A DNA stretch of 64,000 nucleotides from the NCBI GenBank assembly GCA_964195425.1, contig CAXMOM010000013.1, positions 1 through 64,000 on the forward strand, read 5' to 3'. Shown here one piece after another: positions 8,341 to 18,188 of the stretch (its first letter is position 1; the number at the start of each line of letters is the position of its first letter). Below the pieces are notes generated by a model that was not told the origin of the DNA, did no database searches, and saw only the letters and a program-made list of their open reading frames with translations. This DNA comes from Glaciecola sp964195425. Its GTDB lineage: Bacteria; Pseudomonadota; Gammaproteobacteria; Enterobacterales; Alteromonadaceae. Both the position numbers and the translations under genes were made by a program.

Positions 8341-10011
8341 CTAGCCTTTAAATTCACCAGAATGTACTGACTTCATCGAGCGACCAGACGGGTCTGCCAT
8401 GGCCTTGAAACTTTCATCCCACTCTAGCGCTTCCACGGTACTACAGGCAATAGATTTTCCGCCAGGCACGCACTTAGCGGCACTTTCCTGTGGGAAAAAC
8501 TGCTCAAATACCGTACGGTAATGATAGCCTTCTTTAGTGTCGGGCGTATTGATAGGGAATCTAAATTGAGCAGTAGCGAGCTGTTGGTCAGATACTTCTT
8601 TTTCAACATATTCACGAATAGAATCAATCCAAGAATAACCTACACCATCACCAAACTGTTCTTTTTGACGCCACAACACTTCAGACGGCAAATATGTTCC
8701 ATCGTCAAACGCCTTACGTAAAATCCACTTTTCCATGCGTCCATTGATACACATTTTGTCTTGTGGATTAAGGCGCATCGCTACGTCAGTAAAGTTTTTA
8801 TCTAGGAAGGGCACTCGAGCTTCAACCCCCCAAGCCGACGTTGCCTTGTTTGCTCGTGCACAATCAAACATATGCAGACGGTCTAATTTACGCACGGTTT
8901 CTTCGTGTAGCTCTTTTGCATTAGGCGCTTTATGGAAATATAAATAGCCGCCAAAAATTTCGTCAGCGCCTTCTCCTGATAACACCATTTTAATGCCCAT
9001 CGCTTTAATTTTGCGAGTAAGCAGGTACATAGGAGTAGCTGCGCGGATAGTGGTGGTATCGAAGGTTTCAAGATGATAAATAACATCACGAATAGCGTCT
9101 AAGCCTTCTTGAATAGTAAAGTGTACTTCGTGATGGACGGTGCCAATCATGTCGGCCACTTTTTTCGCTGCAATTAGATCGGGCGCGCCTTCAAGGCCAA
9201 CAGCAAAGCTGTGTAAACGAGGCCACCAGGCATCACTCTTGTCATTGTCTTCTACGCGCTTTGCGACATAACGTGCTGCCACTGCAGATACTAACGAAGA
9301 GTCTAAGCCACCTGATAACAATACGGCATAGGGTACGTCTGACATCAAATGAGACTTCACCGCTTTCTCAAATGCTTCTTTTAAGTCCGCAAGATTGGTG
9401 GTGTTATCTTTTACATTCTCGTACTGCATCCAGTCGCGTTCGTAATACTTAACTAGTTGTCCATTAAGCATGTAATGTCCGGCAGGGAATTCTTGTACTG
9501 TTTTACATATTGGCACCAATGCTTTCATTTCAGAAGCAACATAAAAGTTGCCAAATTCATCAAAGCCGGTGTATAGAGGGATAATGCCAATATGGTCGCG
9601 GGCAATTAAATAGTCGCCGCTTGTTTTATCATACAAGATAAATGCAAACATGCCTTCCAGCTTGTCTATAAAATTCGCGCCATAGCGTTGATACAAGGGC
9701 AAAATTACTTCACAGTCGGAGCGAGTCGTAAATTGATAATCTTCACATTCTGCTTGTGCGAGTTCTTTGTGATTATAAATTTCGCCATTCACCGCCAACA
9801 CTTGATTGCCGTTGTCACTAATGAGTGGCTGAGCGCCTGTGTCGACGTCTACAATAGCTAAACGTTCATGACACAATATTGCGCGTTCGTCTTGCCAAAT
9901 ACCCGACCAATCAGGGCCGCGATGGCGTAATAATTTTGCTAATTCGAGCGCTTTTGGTCTTAGCTCACTAGCGTCTGTTTTGATATCTAAGATACCGAAA
10001 ATACCACACAT
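8341..10011 (-). CDS. asnB: AsnB, glutamine-hydrolysing asparagine synthetase
   Basis: 556 residues, close to the 554 of E. coli AsnB. The N-terminus MCGIFGILD supplies the catalytic Cys after Met removal for the glutaminase domain (about 1-200). Further glutaminase motifs are LLRHRGPDWSG and HERLAIVD. The synthetase domain carries the PP-loop LSGGLDSSLVSA near residue 231 and SGEGADEIFGGY near 346. It makes asparagine from aspartate, glutamine and ATP in the cytoplasm. It is a single gene. A perfect 9-bp inverted repeat lies about 170 bp upstream at 10177-10201. Confidence 0.96.
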   Translation of the reverse strand: MCGIFGILDIKTDASELRPKALELAKLLRHRGPDWSGIWQDERAILCHERLAIVDVDTGAQPLISDNGNQVLAVNGEIYNHKELAQAECEDYQFTTRSDCEVILPLYQRYGANFIDKLEGMFAFILYDKTSGDYLIARDHIGIIPLYTGFDEFGNFYVASEMKALVPICKTVQEFPAGHYMLNGQLVKYYERDWMQYENVKDNTTNLADLKEAFEKAVKSHLMSDVPYAVLLSGGLDSSLVSAVAARYVAKRVEDNDKSDAWWPRLHSFAVGLEGAPDLIAAKKVADMIGTVHHEVHFTIQEGLDAIRDVIYHLETFDTTTIRAATPMYLLTRKIKAMGIKMVLSGEGADEIFGGYLYFHKAPNAKELHEETVRKLDRLHMFDCARANKATSAWGVEARVPFLDKNFTDVAMRLNPQDKMCINGRMEKWILRKAFDDGTYLPSEVLWRQKEQFGDGVGYSWIDSIREYVEKEVSDQQLATAQFRFPINTPDTKEGYHYRTVFEQFFPQESAAKCVPGGKSIACSTVEALEWDESFKAMADPSGRSMKSVHSGEFKG

Positions 10012-10176
10012 ATAAAGGCTTGCCTGTTGTTAGTTGTTTAAAGAGAATGTTCAAAATTTCTGTCGTTTATTATTTGATGCAACTTGTTTGAATGTACCAA
10101 TCAAGCACATCATGGCACGCAGGAACTAGGCTTGGGCCGTAGCGCATTACATTTAGTATTATTATTGTTATTACTG

Positions 10177-10201
10177 AAATTCACGTCCAGTGCGTGAATT
10201 T
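10177..10201. promoter_or_regulatory. Perfect inverted repeat upstream of asnB
   Basis: AAATTCACG and CGTGAATTT are 9-bp perfect arms with a 7-nt spacer, located between the 3' end of the peptidase gene and the start of asnB on the same strand. No T run follows on the minus strand, so an operator for asnB is more likely than a terminator. I do not recognise the factor. Confidence 0.4.
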
Positions 10202-10244
10202 GCCATGATACAAGAAAATTGCAAGTGTTTATTTGTTATATACG

Positions 10245-10277
10245 AAAAAAAACGCTGGTTATTAGACCAACGGTTTT
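10245..10277 (-). terminator. Rho-independent terminator of the M28 peptidase gene
   Basis: On the minus strand AAAACCGTTGGT, a short loop and ACCAGCGTTTTTTTT form an imperfect stem closed by a run of eight T. It lies 30 bp past the peptidase stop codon. Confidence 0.8.
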
Positions 10278-10306
10278 ATACATTATTTGTGTAAAAATAG
10301 ATTGCT

Positions 10307-12031
10307 TTATGGGCGTTGAAACTCACTTGTTTTGTTCCATTGTGGCCACGTTTCGGTGTTAGCCAGTTGAAAGCCAACATCGAATAAAAGCTGTGCATCT
10401 TCAACTATACCCATTACATTCCAGCTCTCACGATACTGGTCACACACTTGGTGATAGCAACCAGTGTCAATCACGTTCATGCGTTTGCGATAAATTGCTG
10501 TAGCTTCATCAATAGGCTGCGAACCGCCTTTTGCATAAAGCGCCGGCACACCAAATTTAGCAAAACTGAAATGATCTGAACGGTAATAATAGCCAGCCTG
10601 TGGTTTACTTTCTTGAGTGAGAATACGACCTTGCTTGATAGCTGCTTTTTCCAGGTAGATTTCTAATTCAGATTTACCCATACCGATAACCGAGACGTCT
10701 TTTGTTTGACCGAGTATGTTCATTGCATCCATATTGATGTTAGCCACGGTCTTTGCTAAGGGCACAAGAGGGTTTTGCGCATAATATTTAGAGCCTAACA
10801 AACCTTGTTCTTCAGCGGTAACAATTAACATACTGACTGAACGTTTTGGCGCATGGTCGAGTGAAGCAAAGGCTTTGGCCATCGATAGTATTGCGGCTAC
10901 ACCTGTAGCATTGTCACGAGCGCCGTTATAAATTTGGTCACCTTCTTTTTCAGTGTCGGTGCCTAAATGGTCCCAATGAGCGGTATATATAATATGCTCG
11001 TCGGGCATTTGAGTGCCAAGTAGCGTGGCAAACACGTTGTAGCTTTTTGATTTTTCAATTTGATTTTTAACCGTGATAGAGGCTTTGCTGCTAAGTGCTT
11101 TTGCGTAAGCCCCTTTTTGTGCTTTAGCTTTTTCTTCTTCAAAGTTTAAGCCCGATTCGCTGAATACGTTAACCGCAGCATCATAGGATAGCCAACCTTC
11201 GACCGCTACGCGATCAGCACCGGCATCGCTCGAGACTAATCCGTATTGTGGGCCACTCCAACTATTCGCTACTACCGACCAACCATATGAGGCAGGCGCA
11301 GTTTCATGCACAATAAATACTGCTTCGGCACCTTGGCGACTGGCTTCTTCATATTTATAGCTCCAGCGACCATAGTAGGTCATAGTTTTACCCTCAAATG
11401 CACTTCCCTCGGGATTTGCGAAACCAGGGTCGTTTACAAGTACGATAACCGTCTTACCTTTAACATCTACGTTATCGTAATCATTCCATTCATATTCAGG
11501 CGCATTCACACCATAACCTAAAAAGACGATGTCTGAATTATTTAGATTTACTTCACTTACTTCGCGTTTAGAGCTCGCGACCATGTTTTCTTTAAATACG
11601 AAGCTCTGATTACCCATATTCAAGGTCATTTCTGGGTCTGCTGTTATTTGCATTAAATCAACTTTTTGCAAAAAACTGTCACCATTGCCGGGTGCAAAGC
11701 CTGCCGCCATAAACTCTGTGGTTAAGTACTCGAGAGTAAGCTTTTCGCCTTCAGTGGCCGGTGCCCGGCCTGCAAACTCATCAGATGCTAACACTTTTAT
11801 ATGATTCGTTAGATCATCCTGACTTATCGCATTGTAAACGGCATCAAAATTGGTAGAGGCAACCGCTTCTGCATTTAAAGGCGTCTCTTTTTCTACTGTT
11901 TTTTCTGTACAGGCAGTTACTGCGATTATTGTGGCAAAAACAACAGCAAGTGTAGCAGGCGCTTTTGCGCTTGGAATCTTAGTAAATAGATGGCTAATTT
12001 GTGTAGATAACGATATCGGGTTTTTGTTCAT
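10307..12031 (-). CDS. M28-family zinc aminopeptidase, predicted lipoprotein
   Basis: 574 residues. A positively charged start, a hydrophobic stretch and a lipobox IAVTAC (Cys near 41) predict lipid attachment to the envelope. A PA-like insert lies in the first half. The M28 metal-site motifs appear in order: HWDHLG, DNATG, EEQGLLGS, NINMDAMN and YRSDHFSF, supplying the His, Asp, Glu, Asp and His ligands plus the catalytic Glu of the EE pair. It likely trims peptides released in the periplasm or outside the cell. It is divergent from the DUF3025 gene with 42 bp between. Substrate is not determinable. Confidence 0.88.
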   Translation of the reverse strand: MNKNPISLSTQISHLFTKIPSAKAPATLAVVFATIIAVTACTEKTVEKETPLNAEAVASTNFDAVYNAISQDDLTNHIKVLASDEFAGRAPATEGEKLTLEYLTTEFMAAGFAPGNGDSFLQKVDLMQITADPEMTLNMGNQSFVFKENMVASSKREVSEVNLNNSDIVFLGYGVNAPEYEWNDYDNVDVKGKTVIVLVNDPGFANPEGSAFEGKTMTYYGRWSYKYEEASRQGAEAVFIVHETAPASYGWSVVANSWSGPQYGLVSSDAGADRVAVEGWLSYDAAVNVFSESGLNFEEEKAKAQKGAYAKALSSKASITVKNQIEKSKSYNVFATLLGTQMPDEHIIYTAHWDHLGTDTEKEGDQIYNGARDNATGVAAILSMAKAFASLDHAPKRSVSMLIVTAEEQGLLGSKYYAQNPLVPLAKTVANINMDAMNILGQTKDVSVIGMGKSELEIYLEKAAIKQGRILTQESKPQAGYYYRSDHFSFAKFGVPALYAKGGSQPIDEATAIYRKRMNVIDTGCYHQVCDQYRESWNVMGIVEDAQLLFDVGFQLANTETWPQWNKTSEFQRP

Positions 12032-12073
12032 TGTTATATCCTATAAAATCGTAAACATGTCTGTATAGAGGGA

Positions 12074-13006
12074 GTGCATAATTCAACAATGAGTATAAGC
12101 GATCCAGAAAATGACACAAGGATAAGGCCCTCAATTAATACTCTTGAAACCTTGCAGGCTTTATCTAAATTTGGCCCTTTTCAACAATTAGCTGCTTTTG
12201 TTGAATCTTCATGTCATAAAGACGGCCTTCATGACAGCGAGGCTGACAACATTATAGGCTATGAATTAGACAGCACAGTCAACTCTACCTTAGAAAATAA
12301 TGCTAACTGTCTAAATAGTATAATAAGAAAATTTCACAATAGGCCGTCTATTCAATTTACCGATTATGAACAGTTTGAAAGTGATAGTCGTTATTATGAA
12401 CAAATTATATATGAGTCAAGTAGGGTACCTACAAGGCGCAACTGGCATGACTTCTTTAATGGTTTGATATGGTCGCAGTTTCCTAAGACCAAACAATATT
12501 TTAATAAAGCCCACATTCAGCAAATTCTACTGACAGGAAATGTAAAAAAGCGCACTCCTGTCAGAGACAAGCTAACTCACTTTGATGAATGCGGTTTGGT
12601 TTTGTTTACTAATTGCGTTGAAGTGCAAGCGCAACTTAAAGAACATCAATGGAAAACCTTATTTGTAGATGAAGCGCCTAAATGGCACTCAACTATTCTG
12701 CCGGTAATATTTGGTCATGCCTTATGGGAGATGTTACTTGACCCCTTCATTGGTCTGACCGCTAAAGTCACGGTTATAAATGTATCTGATATTGTGATAA
12801 CACAGTTAAAGTCAGCAAAGAATGACCGTCATCTATTTGCGAAATGCGATAATTTGTTGCTTGATCATATCTCTAATAATCAATTAATAGATACTCAAAG
12901 GCCGTGGCTTCCACTACCCCTGTTGGGGATACCGCAATGGTCACCCTTCGAGCAAACTGCTTTATTTTACAGTAATGAAAGATATTTCATGCCCAAACGT
13001 AAATGA
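12074..13006 (+). CDS. DUF3025 domain protein, function unknown
   Basis: 310 residues without signal peptide or membrane segments. The segment NWHDFFNGLIWSQFPKTKQYFN (about residues 118-139) and a following LTHFDECGLVL region are typical of DUF3025, a conserved proteobacterial family with no established biochemical role that I know of. The frame opens with GTG at 12074; ATG at 12089 (MSISDPEN) is equally plausible because the GAGGGAG Shine-Dalgarno runs into the GTG. It is divergent from the peptidase gene, and the short gap may hold a shared promoter region. Confidence 0.75.
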   Translation: MHNSTMSISDPENDTRIRPSINTLETLQALSKFGPFQQLAAFVESSCHKDGLHDSEADNIIGYELDSTVNSTLENNANCLNSIIRKFHNRPSIQFTDYEQFESDSRYYEQIIYESSRVPTRRNWHDFFNGLIWSQFPKTKQYFNKAHIQQILLTGNVKKRTPVRDKLTHFDECGLVLFTNCVEVQAQLKEHQWKTLFVDEAPKWHSTILPVIFGHALWEMLLDPFIGLTAKVTVINVSDIVITQLKSAKNDRHLFAKCDNLLLDHISNNQLIDTQRPWLPLPLLGIPQWSPFEQTALFYSNERYFMPKRK

Positions 13007-13021
13007 CGTTCTAGGCATGAA
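12986..13021. terminator. Nested hairpin between convergent DUF3025 and Yip1 genes
   Basis: Outer arms TTCATGCC and GGCATGAA enclose inner arms AACGT and ACGTT around a short loop, overlapping the DUF3025 stop. No T run follows, so termination efficiency is uncertain. Confidence 0.4.
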
Positions 13022-13039
13022 TATAATATTATCTTCGCA

Positions 13040-13780
13040 CTAAGACTGTGTAACCAGCGCGGTTATGATCAGCATTACCCAGAAAAAGGCAGCTGGGAAA
13101 ATAGCGGTTATTAACGCACGAACTTGGTTAAAGTTAGTCCATGATCGTACGCAAATATAGGCTAAACCGATTGACCAAATTACGTCAATACGAATATCCG
13201 ACAGTAAACTAAACCAAGGTGATGCCATATCAACACTGAACAAAAAAGCAAGTGATAAGGGTGCTAATATAGAACCTTCTATTTGTGTTCCCGAATCTTG
13301 AAAAGTTAACAGTATTAATGAAAGCAAGGCGTTTACTAACATGGGCATAGCTATCCACCACATGGCGCCGAACCAATCAGTAAACCCTTGCACACCTTTA
13401 TTGTCGTTTCTGGTAATCATTGAAAAATAAAATGCTTTAATGGCATAAATTACGATTAAGGATACTGATGAGGTAATCCCTATCGTAAGTTGCATCTTAC
13501 TGGGACTATACTGAGTAAGCATGTTTTCTTGCTGTGATGGCGGTAAATCAGCGAAGGTAGGCATAATGGCAACATCTAGCCACCAGTCAAAGTCTACTAA
13601 GCCAAAATAAAGGTAGGGCGGTATAAACAAAATCACACATAGCAGTATAAACGGTATCCACGACCAGTTTTCCCTAACACTAAGTGCGTCAAACACCGCT
13701 TTTGGTTTATAAAATATTTCGCTCGCCGCTTGAATTGGGTTGGAGATCTCAAGCGTTTGCTCTTTATGGTGATCTTGCAT
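13040..13780 (-). CDS. Yip1-domain inner-membrane protein
   Basis: 246 residues with about five hydrophobic segments (near 38-58, 95-115, 135-160, 170-190 and 220-243). The opening pattern IFYKPKAVFDALSVRENWSWIPFIL is characteristic of bacterial Yip1 (PF04893) proteins. A polar segment with several acidic residues lies between the first two membrane spans. Bacterial Yip1 proteins have no settled function. It ends convergent to the DUF3025 gene and starts 261 bp before the divergent ABC exporter. Confidence 0.75.
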   Translation of the reverse strand: MQDHHKEQTLEISNPIQAASEIFYKPKAVFDALSVRENWSWIPFILLCVILFIPPYLYFGLVDFDWWLDVAIMPTFADLPPSQQENMLTQYSPSKMQLTIGITSSVSLIVIYAIKAFYFSMITRNDNKGVQGFTDWFGAMWWIAMPMLVNALLSLILLTFQDSGTQIEGSILAPLSLAFLFSVDMASPWFSLLSDIRIDVIWSIGLAYICVRSWTNFNQVRALITAIFPAAFFWVMLIITALVTQS

Positions 13781-14041
13781 TACATTATCCTTTTTTCATA
13801 TTATGTTAGGAAAAGTATGCGTTAACAAGATTTAAACCCGAAAATGACACACTTCGAAACAATTTGACACGCGCAGGTGCTACAAAAGATGCAGTTGTTA
13901 AAAAAGGGACAGTTTTTAAGATAATTACTCGCATAAATGGTTTGCATCACATAATATTAAGTTAGGCACTCATTAATAGTATTTCTGCTTGAATATATAC
14001 GGATGCAGTCATTACAAAACAAACGAACATGGAAAGCTTGA

Positions 14042-14824
14042 ATGATAGTTATTAAAGAACTCGCAAAGAAGTTTAAAGTAGAAAACCCAAAAAAACTAAG
14101 TGAGCAAGATAAAAAAGACCCACGTTTAGATGGTCGCTACTTTCACTCGGTTAAAAACGTTAGTTTACGCTGCGAAACTGGACAAGTTTTAGGGCTGTTA
14201 GGTCCTAATGGCGCGGGTAAAACAACGACCTTACGTATGCTATCGACTGCATTGCAACCCGACAGCGGATCAATCATGATAGGTGACATTGATGTAGTGG
14301 CTTCGCCGGTGCTAGCGCGCAAAAAAATAGGTTTCCTTTCTGGCTCTACTGGTTTGTATGGCCGCTTAACTGGGCGTGAAAACATTGAGTACTTTGGCCG
14401 CCTGAATGGCATGGATGAAGCTTCTATAAAATCCAGAATAAACGAAATTGCTGACCAACTCGATATGCATACGTTTTTAGATCGTAGAAGCGAAAATTTT
14501 TCTACGGGTATGAAACAAAAAACTTCCATCGCAAGGGCAGTTGTTCACTCGCCCGATGTCGTGGTGTTAGATGAACCCACAACCGGCCTAGACATTATGG
14601 CCGCTAAAACCGTTATCGATTTTATTCGAGATTTAAAAAAGAAAGGAATTCCCGTTATCTTTTCTACCCATCACCTCGACGAAGTAACTGAACTTTGCGA
14701 TCACATTACGGTTATTGATCATGGCTTAACCAGCTTTGACGGCGTGCTGGCCGATTTTGTGGCCCTTTCACCCAATAATTTACATGAAGCCTTCATGAAG
14801 GCATTACACAGGAGTGAAAGCTAA
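14042..14824 (+). CDS. NatA-like ABC exporter ATP-binding protein
   Basis: 260 residues. Walker A is GPNGAGKT (near residue 54), the signature is FSTGMKQK, Walker B is VVLDEPTTGLD and the switch His is in STHHLDEV. The closest family is NatA-type ATPases (COG4555), which pair with ABC-2 permeases of the NatB type. The last base pair region overlaps the next gene (stop TAA at 14822-14824, ATG at 14824), so ATPase and permease are made together. NatAB pumps Na+ in Bacillus; the substrate here is inferred only from family. Confidence 0.85.
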   Translation: MIVIKELAKKFKVENPKKLSEQDKKDPRLDGRYFHSVKNVSLRCETGQVLGLLGPNGAGKTTTLRMLSTALQPDSGSIMIGDIDVVASPVLARKKIGFLSGSTGLYGRLTGRENIEYFGRLNGMDEASIKSRINEIADQLDMHTFLDRRSENFSTGMKQKTSIARAVVHSPDVVVLDEPTTGLDIMAAKTVIDFIRDLKKKGIPVIFSTHHLDEVTELCDHITVIDHGLTSFDGVLADFVALSPNNLHEAFMKALHRSES

Positions 14825-16029
14825 TGTGGTTAATTTTTAAAAAAGAGATTTTAGAACTATTGCGCGATCGCAAAACGCTATTTTTTATGATTGCCTTACC
14901 CTTATTGGTGTTTCCATTAATTTTTGGCGGTATGTTTTATTTTACGGGCAAAGCAATGACCGAGTCACAAACAAAAGACTTATCTTTTGCCGTGAGTGGC
15001 GCCCAATACGCCCCTGAATTGGTAGCCGCGCTTGAAGGTGTTGAGGGTTTGACGCTAAAAAATGTTAGCGGAAACTTAACCGATAAAGAAATAGTAGCTG
15101 ATGCTATCAACCGCTCGGAGGTCGATTTTGTACTCCAAATCCCAAGTAATTATAGTAATAATATAGACCAAAGCGGCCAGATCACCTTAAAGTTAGTGTT
15201 AAATGATGCACAACTTAATAGCGTGCGCTCGCGTATTCGAGACATAACCGACGATGTAGAAGAAGCGAATCAACGCAGTGCATTTGCAAATTTAAACATA
15301 AGCGAATCGATTCAAACGGCCATGCTAGATCCAATCATTATTGAAAAAGTTAACCTGGCCGATGCGCGCGAGCAAACGGGCGCAATCTTTGGTGGCCTTA
15401 TTCCGTACTTTATGTTTATTTTATGCCTACAGGGCGCAATGCTACCTGCTGCAGACATTGGTGCCGGTGAAAAAGAAAGAGGCACCCTTGAAACACTTTT
15501 ATTGTCGCCTGTTGATCGCCACAGTATCGTGCTAGCGAAGTTTTTGACCATTGCTACAGCGGGTTTAACTTCGGCACTCGTAACCGTCCTGAGTATGGGG
15601 GTATGGGCTGTGGTTATAAGCATTCAAATGCCAATGGGGCCTGTGGTAGAGTTTATTTCTGCAATCGATTGGTTTGACTTTATATTAGTCTTTTTGATGC
15701 TCATTCCAGTGGTAGCAACATTTGCATCATTACTATTAGCACTGTCTATTTATGCGCGCTCGTTCAAAGAAGCACAAGGCTACATGAGTCCATTAATGAT
15801 AATGGTATTCTTGCCTATAATCGTGACGCTTATTCCTGGTATTGAATTAAAAGGTGTATGGGCATGGATACCCCTAACGAATGTTGCGCTAGCCATTAAA
15901 GAGCTTGTGAAAGGCACTATGGATTATGTTCAGCTGATTGGCATTTTTGGTTCTTCTGTCATATTGGCAGGGGCCTTATTAGCGTTTTGTGTATATTGGT
16001 TTAAGCAAGAGAAAGTATTGTTTAGATAG
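14824..16029 (+). CDS. NatB-like ABC-2 exporter permease
   Basis: 401 residues. One N-terminal membrane span (about 20-45) is followed by a large extracytoplasmic loop of roughly 130 residues. A C-terminal bundle of five or six spans begins near residue 190 with IPYFMFILCLQGAMLPAADIGAGEKERGTLETLLLSPV, the conserved ABC-2/NatB motif. It forms the membrane channel for the ATPase encoded just before, with which it overlaps by one base. No third gene follows; two hairpins end the operon. Confidence 0.85.
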   Translation: MWLIFKKEILELLRDRKTLFFMIALPLLVFPLIFGGMFYFTGKAMTESQTKDLSFAVSGAQYAPELVAALEGVEGLTLKNVSGNLTDKEIVADAINRSEVDFVLQIPSNYSNNIDQSGQITLKLVLNDAQLNSVRSRIRDITDDVEEANQRSAFANLNISESIQTAMLDPIIIEKVNLADAREQTGAIFGGLIPYFMFILCLQGAMLPAADIGAGEKERGTLETLLLSPVDRHSIVLAKFLTIATAGLTSALVTVLSMGVWAVVISIQMPMGPVVEFISAIDWFDFILVFLMLIPVVATFASLLLALSIYARSFKEAQGYMSPLMIMVFLPIIVTLIPGIELKGVWAWIPLTNVALAIKELVKGTMDYVQLIGIFGSSVILAGALLAFCVYWFKQEKVLFR

Positions 16030-16046
16030 GAGTCGTATTACATGCT

Positions 16047-16074
16047 AACCTGCGCGGCTAATCCGCGGTGGGTT
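16047..16074 (+). terminator. GC-rich hairpin after natB-like gene
   Basis: AACCTGCGCGG and CCGCGGTGGGTT pair with small bulges across a 5-nt loop, 18 bp past the stop codon. No T run follows. It precedes a second, better terminator. Confidence 0.45.
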
Positions 16075-16100
16075 TGACTGCTTTATAACAAACGCTGTAA

Positions 16101-16137
16101 CCGAGGTCCTTCGTATTTAAGGGCCTCGGGATTTTTA
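16101..16137 (+). terminator. Rho-independent terminator of the natAB-like operon
   Basis: CCGAGGTCCTT and AAGGGCCTCGG form a stem (one bulge) with a TCGTATTT-type loop and are followed by GATTTTTAT. It lies just before the yoaA start region. Confidence 0.75.
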
Positions 16138-16172
16138 TATATTTTCTATTTTTGAGACCTACTATTACTTTA

Positions 16173-18137
16173 ATGACGCCTGAACAACCATCATCTATAA
16201 ACAAATCGCCGCAGCAACAGCTATCAAATAAGGTTACTGACTTTTTTGCGCAAGACGGCCCTTTAGCAAGCGTGCTAAGCGATTATCAGGTAAGACAACA
16301 ACAGCTTGATTTGTCGGTTGCCATAGAGCAGGCAATAGCGAGCAAAACGGCACTCATTGCCGAAGCAGGCACCGGCACCGGCAAAACATTTGCGTATTTG
16401 GTGCCCGCTATTCAAAGCCATCAAAAAGTGATTATTTCGACAGGTACAAAAAACTTGCAAGAGCAGTTGTTTAAGCGAGATTTACCTCTTGTAAAAGAAT
16501 TGATTAATAAACAAAAAGATACCGCTCTTTTAAAAGGGCGCAGCAATTATCTATGTTTACACCGCGTAAAACTTAACGAAATATCCGACCGTGGTATCGA
16601 AAAAGAAACGCTGCAAGAATTTAAGATGGTGCAAAAGTGGTCTGTGGGCACTAAAACAGGCGATATGAGTGATCTTAAAGGCTTAAAAGAAGACGCAAGA
16701 GTGCTACCTATGGTGACTTCTACTATCGATAACTGCCTAGGGAAAGACTGTTCGTACTACGACGACTGCTTTTTGGTTAAAGCTCGTCAAAAGGCGATGC
16801 AGGCAGATGTCGTTATTGTTAACCATCATTTATTTTTTGCCGACCTCGCTCTAAAGGAACAGGGCTTTGGTGAACTAATACCGGCCGCAGACTGCATCAT
16901 TTTTGATGAGGCACATTTGGTACCTGACATAGCAAGTGAGTACTTTGGGGAAAATTTTTCCACTCGCCAACTCAATGAGCAGTTAAAAGATTTGATAAAA
17001 ATCCAAAAGGTTAGCGTGAAAGACGCTAACCAACTGTCTGAGTTTGCAGAGAAATGTCAATATGCAGTGTCTGACTTACGCATCCAATTTCCTACTGATA
17101 GCGAACGTGGAAATTGGCTTGGAGCAATGAAGAGAGTTCCTGTGGCCGAGCAAATTACGCAACTCCTAAGTTACTTAGGTAACTTACTGGAAGTGGGTAA
17201 AGTACATGATGGGCGCGATAAAGATTTAGACGCTTTACTTGAAAAAATAAAAACCAATACTGAATGTTTGCGGCTTTTCACCTTTAGCGATCACAAAGAC
17301 GTGAGTTTATGGTTTGAAACAACAAAGTATCATCTTACTCTACATCTAACTCCCTTGAGTATCGCTAAACAATTTTCTAAGGTAATGAATGATCGTGAGG
17401 CGAGCTGGATATTTACATCGGCCACGCTAGCGATAGAGGGTGAGTTTAGTCATTTTCAAAAATTGATGGGCCTACAAGATGCGGATAGTTTGTGTTTTGA
17501 TAGTCCGTTTGATTATCAAAAACAAGCAATGTTATGTGTGCCTAGATATTTGCCCGAGCCAAGTAGCAAAAATATTAAACAAGCTTTAGTCGATACCGCA
17601 ATTGCTCTGATAGAAGCTGCCAAAGGCAGAAGTTTTATCTTATTTACGAGTCACTACATGATGCGGGAAGTTTCAAGCCTTGTAAAAGAGCGTATTGGTA
17701 ATCCGATTTATGTGCAAGGCGAGCGGTCAAAAGCCGCTATTTTGGAAGATTACCTTGCTGACCCTGAAAGTGTATTATTCGCCACAGGTGCATTTTGGGA
17801 AGGTGTTGACGTAAAGGGAGACGATCTACTGTGCGTGATGATTGATAAACTGCCTTTTGCTTCACCCGACGATCCTTTATTAAAGGCTAGGTTAGATGAT
17901 TGCCAAAAACAGGGTGGTTCACCATTTTTCGACATTCAAATACCCCAAGCAGTTATTGCACTTAAACAAGGTGCAGGGCGCTTAATTCGAGATTTTGAAG
18001 ATCGAGGCGTTTTGGTAATATGCGACAATCGTCTTGTTACTAAGCCATATGCAAGTACATTTCTCGCCAGTTTACCCAATATGCGCAAAACGCGAGACCT
18101 AAAAACCGTACAAGCATTCTTATCATCCATCTGTTAA
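16173..18137 (+). CDS. yoaA: YoaA, DinG-family Fe-S DNA helicase
   Basis: 654 residues from ATG 16173; a TTG seven codons upstream (16152) is an alternative, and neither has a strong Shine-Dalgarno. Walker A is AEAGTGTGKT near residue 70. Fe-S cluster cysteines occur in LKGRSNYLCLHR and in NCLGKDCSYYDDCF (near 130-210). Motif II is DEAH, and late motifs are QGAGRLIRDFED. In E. coli YoaA works with HolC (Pol III chi) to help repair stalled forks. The gene order yoaA-tsaB-slp-fadD-rnd matches E. coli, which supports orthology over DinG itself. Confidence 0.9.
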   Translation: MTPEQPSSINKSPQQQLSNKVTDFFAQDGPLASVLSDYQVRQQQLDLSVAIEQAIASKTALIAEAGTGTGKTFAYLVPAIQSHQKVIISTGTKNLQEQLFKRDLPLVKELINKQKDTALLKGRSNYLCLHRVKLNEISDRGIEKETLQEFKMVQKWSVGTKTGDMSDLKGLKEDARVLPMVTSTIDNCLGKDCSYYDDCFLVKARQKAMQADVVIVNHHLFFADLALKEQGFGELIPAADCIIFDEAHLVPDIASEYFGENFSTRQLNEQLKDLIKIQKVSVKDANQLSEFAEKCQYAVSDLRIQFPTDSERGNWLGAMKRVPVAEQITQLLSYLGNLLEVGKVHDGRDKDLDALLEKIKTNTECLRLFTFSDHKDVSLWFETTKYHLTLHLTPLSIAKQFSKVMNDREASWIFTSATLAIEGEFSHFQKLMGLQDADSLCFDSPFDYQKQAMLCVPRYLPEPSSKNIKQALVDTAIALIEAAKGRSFILFTSHYMMREVSSLVKERIGNPIYVQGERSKAAILEDYLADPESVLFATGAFWEGVDVKGDDLLCVMIDKLPFASPDDPLLKARLDDCQKQGGSPFFDIQIPQAVIALKQGAGRLIRDFEDRGVLVICDNRLVTKPYASTFLASLPNMRKTRDLKTVQAFLSSIC

Positions 18138-18188
18138 CGTTACGTCAAAAATACGACTTAAAATGAAACTAGACACCGAGATTACTAA

